Shown here in pieces: positions 48,601 to 60,600 of a stretch of DNA of 64,000 nt. The position numbers and the translations under genes were made by a program. Origin of the DNA: Aporrectodea caliginosa (lineage: Eukaryota > Annelida > Clitellata > Crassiclitellata > Lumbricidae); the NCBI GenBank assembly GCA_020284085.1, contig JACEVL010000285.1, positions 1 through 64,000 on the forward strand, written 5' to 3'. Position 1 is the first letter of the stretch; the number at the start of each line of letters is the position of its first letter. The notes under the pieces are model-generated. The model was not told the DNA's origin. It did not search any database and was given only the letters and a program-made list of their open reading frames with translations.

Positions 48601-51600
48601 TGAAGCATTTGATTTTAAAAAAATAATTTAAAAAAATAAGACATAACTGAAATGTCGTGCCATGGCACCCAATAATTTTGAAGGACAATTTGAACAACAA
48701 CATGAAAAAAGTTTGCACAGAACCATCATCAGTAGACAAATACATAATGAACTCCGCACTTAGACACTTCGGTTCGACTATGCCAAAAGTTTGACAGATC
48801 TGCCAAAAACTGTCTGGCTGTAGGCCGTACATTGCTCTACCACTACCAGTCACTTTGTAAGCATTTTAGCTGCAGACGTTACTGTTAGCAGATGCTACAT
48901 TTATATAAGCATGCAATAAATCCTTCTTCAGGCAACTAACTCAGCACACAAAAACATAAAACACCAATTTCTAAAATAAACAACACATCAACGTTTTAAA
49001 TATATTGCGTAATAAGACGTGAAGTCTTGCTCTGAGCTTTGAAATCAGTTGGCAATGAATTAAGCCAAGTCCCTTAGGAAATCACTTATCTGTACATATA
49101 CACATCATTTCATGTACTTAAGGTGCTAGTCCAAGAGCAGCAGCATCGGCGGAAGCATTTCTAGGTTTCAGCTTAATCAAAACATACTACTAAATGCCAA
49201 ACAGCTGCAGACAATTAGTTGTTGGAAACTGAACAGTTATCATGCCCTGACCTCCCCACTGTCTTCGCCGACAGTGTGTGGTGGAACAGAGGGTCTGAGA
49301 CTCGGGACACTCAATGCTCACTCGTTGGGCAATAAGTTTATGGAAATCGCCAACACAATCTCTCATCATAGCCTTGACATTCTCGTCGTAACGGAGTCCT
49401 GGCACTCCACTTCATCTGACGTCTCAGTTCGTCGTGCAGCCCCCACGGGCTACTCGTTCCTTGATGCTCCTCGTCCGCTCGACGCCTCATCTGACCCATT
49501 GGCGCAGAACTACGGGGGCATTGTAGTCTTTTATCGAGATCATCTTCGAGTTAAAAAGATACCTCCTCCCATTTCCCTCTCCACCTTCGAGCTCCTCAGC
49601 TTCTCCTGCTCTTCCTCCAGAGGGCCATTCACTGTCCTCACCCTCTACCGGCCTGGCTCCTCTCCGGTGACGCCAGCCTTCTTCTCCGAGTTCTCTGCGC
49701 TTCTGGAAATCTTCTCCACCTACAACAGCCAGCTGATCATCACTGGAGACCTTAACATTCACCTGGAAGACCCTTCTCTTCCGGAATCTGCTCGCTTCCT
49801 GGACCTCCTCTCTCAGTTTGGCCTCATCCAGCACGTAGCTGAGCCTACACACGTTCTTGGGGGTTGGCTAGATGTCGTTATCACGCGAGAGGATTGCGGC
49901 ATCACCGACCTTAGAGTGGAACCTCCTTCCATCTCCGACCATGGGCTTCTACTCTACAATATTCCATTCCTCTCCGCTCAGCCAACATACGCCCTTCGCC
50001 ACTCCCGTGGCTGGAGAAATTTAAACCGGGAAGCCTTTCGCACCGGATTGCTGAATAGTCCTCTCTGCGTTGATCTATCTTCACGGGCTGAGAACTCAAC
50101 CGAGGAACTCTTTGCTCTCTTTGACTCGACGGTTCTTCCTCTCATCGACACTCTCCTCCCGCTCCGATCACACCGGATCCGCCACAGACCACTCGTGCCC
50201 TGGTTCGACTCTCACTGTCGCACCCAACGCCGGGACGTCAGACGCCTGGAACGCAGATATCGTCGCTCTCGCGATCCGGCGGACCGTCTCGTCTGGATTC
50301 AACACCTCCGAGAGATGCACAGAGATTTTCGCGCCAGGGAAACGTTATACTGGGAGGAGCTGATAGTCCGTGAGAGGAGTAACCCGCGTCGACTATGGTC
50401 CTCACTCGCTGGTGTCCTCGGTCGCTCTGCTGCACCATGCTCTCCTACTCAACCTTCGTTCACTGCCATCGATTATCTGGATTATATAACCGAGAAGATT
50501 GCCGTGACCCGTCGATCTACCGAGGGCTCTCCGCCTCCCTCCTTCCCCCTACCGCAGCCAGTCTCACCGGATGGGAGCCTCTAAACAAGGATGCTCTCAG
50601 CTGCCTCATTCAGGACTCTTCGTCGAAGTCGTGCGAGCTGGATCTGCTTCCTCTATTTATAATCAAAGAATTTATGGACGAATTTCTCCCATTTTTACTG
50701 TTAGTATGTAACTCCTCTTTGGCTCAGGGCTCTGTTCCAGTCCCACACAAAAGGGCAGTGGTCTTTCCATCGCTTAAGCGCCAGGGCCTAGACCCAGCCA
50801 CTCCTTCCAACTATCGCCCTATCTCCAACCTGTCTTTCCTGTCTAAACTCTTAGAAAAATGCATTTCACTTCAGCTCGTTCACTACCTTGACACCAACTC
50901 ACTAATGCCTCCTCTCCAATCCGGCTTTAGGAAATACCACTCTACTGAATCTCTCATGACTCACCTTCTTGCTGACGTCTTTAGTGCAGTCGACCAAGGT
51001 CACGTCACTCTTCTCGCACTGTTCGATGTCAGTGCCGCCTTTGACACTGTGGACCATGCCATCCTCCTTGAGCGCTTATCTAAATCTTTCGGCATTGCTG
51101 ATTCAGCCCTTCTTTGGTTCCGCTCTTTTCTTTCTGACCGCTCTCTCTCTGTCGTCTTCGGCTCCACCCGCTCTCCCTGGACTTTTATTCCATACGGTTT
51201 GCCACAAGGTTCAGTCCTGGCACCACTCCTCTACATTCTCTACACCGCCGACCTTTCAGACATACTCACTCTCAAGGGGTCTCGGCTCATCAGTACGCCG
51301 ATGACACCCAAGCCTTTGCTCATGGTCCAGCCAGCACAGCTGCTTCACTGGTCGTGAGGGTCCTTGAGGCCACCACGACGCTGGACCTTTGGATGTCTTC
51401 TAACCGTCTCCGCCTTAACTCAGACAAAACTCAATTCATCTGGCTTGGCGGTAGAGCCCAACTAGCCAAGATTGACATGGAATTTCTCCGCACTACTTTC
51501 CCACACGTCCACTACTCTGTCTCAGTTCGGGATCTGGGCGTTAGCCTGGATCCAGTTCTCTCATTTTCAGACCATGTCAATCGCATCTCTCGAACATGCC

Positions 51601-54600
51601 TTTATCATCTACGCCAAATTCGCACCATCCGTCACTCACTCTCTCCTCACGCGGTCAACACTCTCGTCCATGCACTGATCTGTACAAGGGTTGACTTCGG
51701 CAACTCCATCTTTGCCGGTCTCTCTTCATTAAACCTCTCCAAGCTTCAGTCCATTCTTAACGCCTCCGCCCGCCTTATCTGTGGTCTCCCAAAGTACTCT
51801 CACATATCTACCTTCATTCGGGAAACTCTTCACTGGCTTCCTGTGCCCCAGCGCATTCAATTCAAAATTCTTACACTTATGCGCAACTCTCTGCTCGGGG
51901 TAGCTCCTTCATACCTTCAGGCCTTATGCACATCGGTTTCTACACTTCCTGGTCGCTCTGCTCTGCGCTCTGCCACCAGAGGCCTTCTGGTTGTCCCCCG
52001 CATGCGTGGTGCAACAGCTCAATCCAGAAGCTTTGCCTATGTCGGCCCCTCTACTTGGAACCATCTTCCGCATGAATTGCGTCTTGAGCTCCTCAGCCTT
52101 TCCCTTCCTCTGTTTCGGAAACGCCTGAAGACTATCTTATTTGTTAGAGCCCTGGGTCGGGAGCGCCTCTGAATCTCTGAGTGGCGCTATACAAATGTTC
52201 AATTACAATTACAATTACATAGCCTACAGCTGACCACTTTGTCTAGTACTACAGCAAGCCAAACTACCCTAAAGCAATCATTAGTAAATTTCATTTTCAG
52301 ATCTGTTGGATTTGGTCAAATCTGAAAAATCACTGAAACATTGCAATGCTTCAGTAACTCTCACAGATTCTTGAAAGGTTCTATATAAATGCTCAGATGC
52401 GTACTTGCTGGTATACTGGAGACTCATTGCAACATGCTTAAATACAACACAAATTCTTATATAATATAACACAGTCTAAGATCAGCTGAGCAACAGAAAT
52501 AAGCTAATTATAACAAGACTTAGTAACTGCAACTACGATAATTTCTATAGAAGTTGTTACAATAATTACAAAGTCATGTTATAATAAGCTATAATTATAA
52601 TTTATAATAAATGATAATTTCTACCTGTTTTTTTTCATTCTAAGGCATTCCCTAATACAGTTCCCAAACATTACACATACAAACACTATTCAACACTAAT
52701 AATTATAATAATAATTTAAAAGATAGAAAAATGCAGATGTTCTAAGTTTTCTTGTCTCTTCAGTGTCTGATCTGTGTAGACCATACTTTGAAATTTTTAT
52801 GCGCATGTATTCCAAGCTAATGAGAAACTCGTGCAACTGGCCTTCATTTCAATCACCAGGCAGAAACCAGACCTTCGCATTCTTTCAGACAAAAACTGTA
52901 GGAGACTCTCAGGAAGCAAGGAGGAAGGAAGGAAGGAAGGAAGGAAGGAGGAAGGAAGGAAGGAGGTGTCACTGTCTAAGATCACAGGGTCAGAATTTAA
53001 ATACGAGTCACTGGTTTAATTTTTGCAACCAATGGATGCCACATAGATGAAAACTTATCTCAATTGAATAAATTTGAGAATTAAGATCATGCAAAAGTTT
53101 TATTAAATGGTGCACGACCCAAGATCTTCATCAGGCATAATGCAAAAAAATCTTTTGAAAGAAATTGGTGCATATTAAGTGAAAGGACTTTACACAATAA
53201 CTTCGCATTTTAACTAATTAATCACTGTTAAACAGTACTCAGGTATGATAGCACTTCATAATTTTTAAGTTGTTCAGGCTTCTAATAATAAAATGAAATA
53301 CAAGCAATTAATTAGTTGATCCAACCTTTCATTTAGAGGATAGTTTCTGATTAGATGTAATTTAAATTACCAGGCAACTTTAATTACAAAGCAATTTATA
53401 TTACTTAAGAAAAAGTTAAGAACTCTAACAGTTATTTTTTCGGTTTAACAACCTACAGAATAATTACAATCAGATGGAACTTCTCATACTCCTGTAGGCC
53501 TTTTAGGCAGCCATGTTTATGTGACTAGATTGTGCTTAAGACTTATAATTCGATTGATTTGTATGCCTTATTAACTCGCCTAAGCATCTTTTCTATTGAA
53601 TACATTTGTATGGCACAGATATCTCTAATGTACAAGGCTTCAATTGATAGTGCCAAGCAATAACGAGTGTTAATGAATAGCTTAAGGTAGCGAAAGTCGG
53701 AGCAGGGGAGGGGGGTTGAAACTGCACCTCACAAAAGGTAATCACTCAACTGATTGGCAACTGTGCTACATGGTTTACGTCTACTGTATAACACCTGAAG
53801 CTAAGATAGCCACACAGCGAGCCAATATAAAACATGTAAAGACGAGAACCAAGAACACGCTGATAAAATACCCGAAGCAATGGGTCAGGGCCACCACACT
53901 TTTTCAGCATCATGTCAGTAGGAGAGCCCAAAGAAAAACTTGAAACCTACTGAACAAGCTGTTAAACTAAAAGGCTCTTCACGGATTCACAGATCTGGCG
54001 TTATCTTAAATTCTCAGTAGAGGGCTTTTCATGGGCATTACTCACTGAGCAAGCCATTAACTTTATGAAGATTTAAGCACTATAGTCTTCTTAAGAAGTT
54101 GGACAAGACTAGAGTGAGTAGCAAATGTAAGTAGTGCTGATCATGATTTCCAGAGTAGAAACATTTCCAGAGTAGAAAAATCAAGGTGAAAATGGGATCC
54201 ATGGACTCAAACTGGATCAAAGAGTCCTGGGAAAAGCAAATCAGCAGTTCAAAGAAATCTAATGGATTTATATCACAGCCCAATTAAGTATTACTAATAA
54301 TAACAATAAAAATAATAAGATGATTCAGATAGTGCTGTAGCACAGTCGAGGCCGAAGGAAATGGTGCTGTACACGAGTTCAAAAATAAAGGAATGACAGT
54401 CATGATAGTTGAAAAAATTGGTCTTGAGTTGTGATTTGAAGTTCTTCAGAGATGGTGCATTCTTCACATGGTCAGGAAGACTGTTCCATGTGGTGGGTCC
54501 AGCAAGAGAGTAGGAACAGTCGCCAAACCTCATAGAAGACCATGGGACTTGTAATTGATTTCTAAATCATGAGCTCAAAATATGTGACTCACTGCAGTCA

Positions 54601-57600
54601 CAGGTCAGCACAAAAGTGTTATGCTTATGAATAGCATAAATCAATCTTTTACTGCCTGCTTAAATCAACACAGATGATGCCCTGGCTTCCACATAAAACA
54701 ATCACAAATGGCCAACATTCAGTTTCACCAGTGCTGCCTGGTTCTTTTCACAATCACTCAGTTAGCAAATACTAGTGTGGCTAAAATATTCAAAGACACT
54801 GACAACATGCCACCTGATTTCTAAGCACAAAAACACTGTCACACAGTTGTCCAATTAATTTAACACTTTAATGACGAGCTGTACTTCCTCGTCATTAAAC
54901 AGTGTTACAGAACTTTACATATCCGGTATGTGCTATTCATAGACACTACCTTAAAAAAACTTAAACAGGATCTTAGTCTCTTCTGAGTGTGAACTTTGTA
55001 CGACACAGTAGTATTCCACCTTTTGCAGTTTATGATGCACTTGTTGTGAACAATTTATAAATAAAATGAATGAACGAGTGAATGAATAGTGTGCAGTGCT
55101 GTCTAATTATTTAAGTTCCTGTAGTCAATTTGTTAAAAATTGCAACAAGACAATCTGCCAAATGCTGGTATGAAATTGAAAAATTAAATGATACATGTAT
55201 CAGAAAAACAATAATTAATACAAGGCCATGTGGAGGTTCACAACAACCATTAGTGAAAAGCAGAAGGATAATGAAGCAATTACATTCACAAGTTGAGCGC
55301 CTCTGAGTAGGTTTCTTGAAGAGGCGCTATATAAATATCCGGAATGAATGAATGAATGAACAAGTTACAATTTCATGTGGCAGAGATGTGGACATAAGCT
55401 CAACTCCCAAAAGCCAAGCTTTCTAACACTTCCAAGTGTTTTTCATTTTACCCCAGACTCCACAATCTCTCACTAATTAGCCCAGTAATTGCAGCAACCA
55501 TCTCTGACATCAAAAAGTTGTCAACATTTCTCATATTTCATATAAACACTAACTTTCATAATACATCACAGTCTTAGTTAGTTTCTAACCAAGACTGCAT
55601 AAGTACCAAATGCAGCAAACCTATTTCTTTTGGAAAAATGTTATAGAAAGAGAAGATATGTTACAAACAGAAGTTGTTACACAGCAGTGGGATAGAGGTT
55701 ACAAGACCAATCCCTTGATTGCAAAGTACTTATTTAAAGTTAGAAAGACCAAAGTACCATGATACTATACTACACAGTAACACTTCTCAAACTCCTTTGC
55801 AAAGAAGTCCAAGACTACTGAAAATGACACTCTTCAAACAAGATGATATTGTCAGGTTAGCAGAGAGGAAACATGCACGGGAAGAGGAAAGACAGGGAAA
55901 CACACAAACCACAACAAGTTATAAGACACAAGCACAGCACACCACAAATCACAAACACGTCTTAACAAAACTTAACTATAAAGCAGCTTGCCTAGACAGC
56001 AGCCTGAAAGAAAACAGAAAAGACAAAATGAAAACACTAAATACTATAACTTCTATGAAATAACCAAAATAAAACTTATTTTAAAAGAAAATTACAGTGA
56101 ATTTGTTTACTGGTCTCATCTAACAGTTTCCTCCTATCATTATCAGATCCTCTTATTGATTATAAACATCCAGCCTCACCACATCCAGAAAGCACAATAC
56201 AATCAATCACTATGTACAAAAAATTTGGGTGTCAAGCAGATAACCTTTGGTTCCCACATACAGGTCTGTTGCAAAGCTGGTAATAGGCCCAGACCAGATG
56301 GGAAAATGCAGGTCCATTAATTTAAAACTGCTCATATTTTATCTGCATTAATCTATATGCTAAGGGATTCCCTTTCCCCTTTGACTCTCTATCAGAGAGA
56401 AAAGACAAGGCCCGTGCAACCTGGCCCTCTGTCCCCCTTCTGTTCTGGCCTGCCCACATATAATCAACCAGGTCGGTGCAATTTGTAGTTGGAAGCAGCA
56501 TATAGGTTGTGGGCAGCCCTGTATTGACTGGGAAAATACATCTAAGGGGAGATGAGCTGACAGATAGAGGGAGGTTATCCCCTACACACACCCACATATA
56601 CTGCATCAAGCAAAAGGCATCAACTAAACTGAAGCTGCAGCTTAGTAGCTAATGAAAACAGTCAGCCAGAAACATGATTCAATTTTATTTCATAAGCTAT
56701 AAATTAATTTTTCTGTTGAATGCTTCACCTGTGCTAAAAATAACACATATCACTCTATCGACCACAGAATATTGGGAATTGTTTGTTATTATTACACTGT
56801 TTCCTCCACTTCCTGCACACCGCCTCCTCTAACAGGAGTCAAGCACCAGGATGAACGGCCATGTCTTGAACTCCTCATATACTAAGCTCAGAAAATCATC
56901 TGCCATCCTATCATCCCAGGCCTTACCTGATAGCTTAGTGAAAGGCTGCTCCCGTCTCTCTTCACTCAGCATCTGCTGGGAAGTATCTGGTTCCAGATAC
57001 ACATGTCTTGTCTATGCCTGCGCACTTCACAGAAGCTGGTCTGGTGGTCCCATCTTTGGAAATTCTCTACCCCTCATATTTCTGACTATCTTTCACTCTT
57101 ACCTTATCCAGTCTGTTATGGGGCAATATTTCCTGTTAATAGGCTTAAAACTTTAACTCTGAACTGCTGTGGGCCATTACCAAATTTCAGTGCTTATTGA
57201 AAACACTAAAACTCATCCTACGGACATGACTTCCGTACAAAAAGTCCATTATGGTAATGAAAACAGCAGAAATAAATTACTGACGCACAAGTCTGCCTTT
57301 TCTGGTCCACAACTAAATAAAATAACTGATCAGAGAACTGAGCAACAAGCTACCACAGTCAAAGCGCAAATCTTTTCATACATCATCTTTAAACTCGTTC
57401 AACACTTGTAATACAATAGCATCCAGCTAAAAATTTCATGTGGCCATGTAATGGACTCCATCAAGAAAAAAGGGCCATCCCAACAACCAGGCTTTCTTTT
57501 AGGCCAAGCATTTGAAATCCTGTGATAAAAAATGTTCTCAAAGCTTATCATATTTCATGTAAACACATTCTAACAAGCAACAGCCAATTCCTGGCTCAAA

Positions 57601-60600
57601 GGGACATTGTCTACAATTGCAATTGTTTGACAGCTAATGTTAACTTCTAACCATAAAAGAATTTAACCAAAGACGCTGTGACCTTTGTCACTGACCACAG
57701 TCATACTCATAAACTCCATAATTCCTTCTTCACTCAAAAAAGCCATTTTTAGTCAAAACCTTGGATACAAATTGATGCAATGTCTGGACAGGTTGAGGTT
57801 CAAATAAACAGATTCATTCATTCATTCAGACATTATGAGAATTTATGTAGCACCCCTTCAAGAAAAGATCAAGCACTCATACGGTAGAGTTACTGCAACA
57901 AGGAAGATAAAGCCAGAAAAAGCAGTTTTTAATAACACCCTTATGTAGCTGAATTGGTAATTATAATTTTGTAATTGTAGATTTTTATAGCTCCACTTCA
58001 AGACAGATTCATCAGAGGCACCTCCAACCTAACAAAATGAAACCACAATCGAACAGAGTGGTCTTCAAGCATTTGCAGAAGAGACGCAAAAATAAGGTAA
58101 TTATGAAGAACACAAATAACATGTACAGCCTACAACCTTCTCAACCCAGCCAGAACAACTAATGATTCTGGCACTGAACAAGTCAGTTAACACAGCATCA
58201 AGCCTAATCTACAAACTTCTCGTACATTATCAAGCACCAGTATGAAAAACTGAATGGCAAAACAAATCCCAGTTCAGTTACGTGGAAATTTAGTAGAACA
58301 AATCGTAGACATTGGGAAACAAGCCAAGGTGTGTAAACAGGACTTCATACAGCACGCCACCTATTTCCCCATTCACACCAGCATACTGTTTGGAGAAGTA
58401 GCACCAGCCTACACACATATCTATATAAATAAATAACTGAAGACCTGAACAGGATCATAGAAACATGATGCCCAATTTGCCACAATGTATGTATGTTAGA
58501 CCTGGCTTCTTAAAAAGTGCATTCACTAACCTTATAAAAGCACTAAATATATAACACTATTGTCTTTTGCCTCAATGACAACAGCAATATTTTTAATGAA
58601 TCATATATAAGGCATTTCTTTATACATACACCTGATCAGTAAAGTAGACATAATTAATCCATTCATAATCAAAGCAATGCCATTTATAAAAATTGCATCT
58701 TTAATAGTTCCAATCTATGTTTTTAAAATGTTTAATAATATTACCCTAAATTTACAAACTTTGCAAAATTACAAAGCTTATTGAATTACTACCACTACAC
58801 ACTGAGTTACCCTTGGTTTAGTCACCTTGTAAAATTTTAAAGCTTAAAAATTTTATCACTTCACAATACACAATTAGGCACTTATAATTACCTCAATTTC
58901 TTTTTATAATTAAATGCAATTAAAGATTTTGCACTGAAACAAAAATACCACAAATGCCAAGTAATACCTTAGCACCTTTGCAAGGTCCTTGGCGCTTCTG
59001 CTGGGTCTTTAGCACCTTTGCATGGTCCTTAGCACCCTTTGTCGTGTACTAAGCACCGCTGTGAAGTTCTACATGCCTTTGTTAGGTTCAAATAGGAGCT
59101 ACATAAAAACTTGGGACAACTGCATAACTTACTCAACCAGAAACCTAATCACAACAACAATACTTTGAATATCAATCAGAAGTTTCTTAAAGCAGCATCA
59201 GAAAGAGTTCTGTTACATAAGCATTGTATTGAAGCTTCAGCCGACACAAGATTTTTATTTTCATTCTAAAAGTAAGGAAATTTGCCATAAAACTACAAAC
59301 TCACTTTGTATATTGATCCGAATTTGTAAAGTAGTCGACAAGACATGCCAAAAGGTATGTTTCTGTAAGAAAAACAAATCCCGTAAAATGATCAGTCAGC
59401 CCAATTGCACAATCACTCCCTTAACACTTTAACGACAAGCTGCAGTGGTTTCCCAGTCACTTTTAGTACACGCTCATCATTAAAGCGTTAAACATGACAT
59501 CTCCATATAGCAATAGAGAAATGTTCTGTTCATGTGTAAACTCATTATCTGTATGGAAAGAATAAATAGGAATTCATGCGAAACTAATTGCTTAAATACA
59601 AACTGACATTAAGAGGCAAGTCCAATCAGGTTAGCTTAGTGGACCAGAAACAATTAGATAACTGAAGTGTTAAGACCTGACAAAAAAGTAGCCCTTAAAA
59701 TAAAAGTTGACTGTCTCACAGCGGACAGTGACTGGAAGAGACTGAAAGTGTGGTAGTCAGAAGTGTTTTCCACAGATAAGGATAGATGTAGTGTGGAACA
59801 AACAGTTCCATACTTGAAGGAAAAATTGACTGTTACGCACTGTGGCCAGAAAGTGATGTTTATGAACTTCCGTTTGTCGAGTAAAACGGATGTTCTTGTA
59901 GATTTTGTACAGAATGTATTCACAGTAAAAGATTTACAGGTTGTATCTGATAAACTATAGCTGTTGCCATTGTTTACTATTATCAGTAACTCTTGAGTTT
60001 AAACATTTGCACAAAACAGAAACCATTATATACAACTTTAATTATCACCTTTGCTAATACTGCCATTTTCCACAACTGCTGACATAAATAAACTAATAAA
60101 AAAATTCAATTTCTTTTTCTACAAAATTTATCAACCATCAAAAAAGAGGAAAACAAAACCAGTAACAACTTGAGTTGTATTGTAGTAATACAAAAAGAGA
60201 ATAGAAACACCACCAGACTAACAATGCTGCTGGGAAACACAAACTACTTTAAAGATTAGAAGAATTTTTAAATTCGTTGTATTTGTTTCTGCCTTGTAAA
60301 ACCTAACCACTGACCTGGTAAGTTGAACAAAGTGTTCAAAACAAATATTCGACCTTCATCCAACTGAATGAATTTGTTGGGATACAGCAGTCGAATTTCA
60401 GATCTGCAATTACAGAAAAAATACAATGAGAACCTGGCCATCTGTGATCTTTTCAAACACGTCATAGCATCACTTGACGGCAGACTGGTCACCAACAAGT
60501 TTTTCTCAACTTTACACCCAGAGTTCAAAGTTTGGTGCTCTCGAGTGTATGTACGTATGCATGAATTCAAGTGAGTATGTATGAATGTACATAAGAATAT

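Larger units (their letters stand above)
49274..52220 (+). mobile_element. L2/CR1-like LINE, nearly full ORF2, antisense in NT5C2
   Basis: It has endonuclease, reverse transcriptase and C-terminal region in order, then GGGAGCGCCTCTGAATCTCT, GTGGCGCTATACAAATG and three CAATTA units as the 3' end. The 5' boundary is not clear. It is the best-preserved copy of the family whose tails litter the window, and its 3' end matches the SINE tails at 4235-4466 and 19138-19285. Two frameshifts make it inactive as read. Its GC content exceeds that of the intron around it. Confidence 0.93.

Noticed and set aside
55803..55860. Minus-strand VLDFF after TTTTCAG, considered as the missing NT5C2 exon
   Set aside because: It lacks the TYLLAC part and a donor in phase; the real exon was found at 59305-59362 with matching phases on both sides.
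56322..57200. Frames of 65-101 codons on both strands
   Set aside because: No domain recognised and no splice context, so left as intron sequence.
59763..59960. Plus-strand 65-codon frame reading LVDFVQNVF
   Set aside because: Opposite strand to NT5C2, with no splice signals and no family match; resemblance is accidental.
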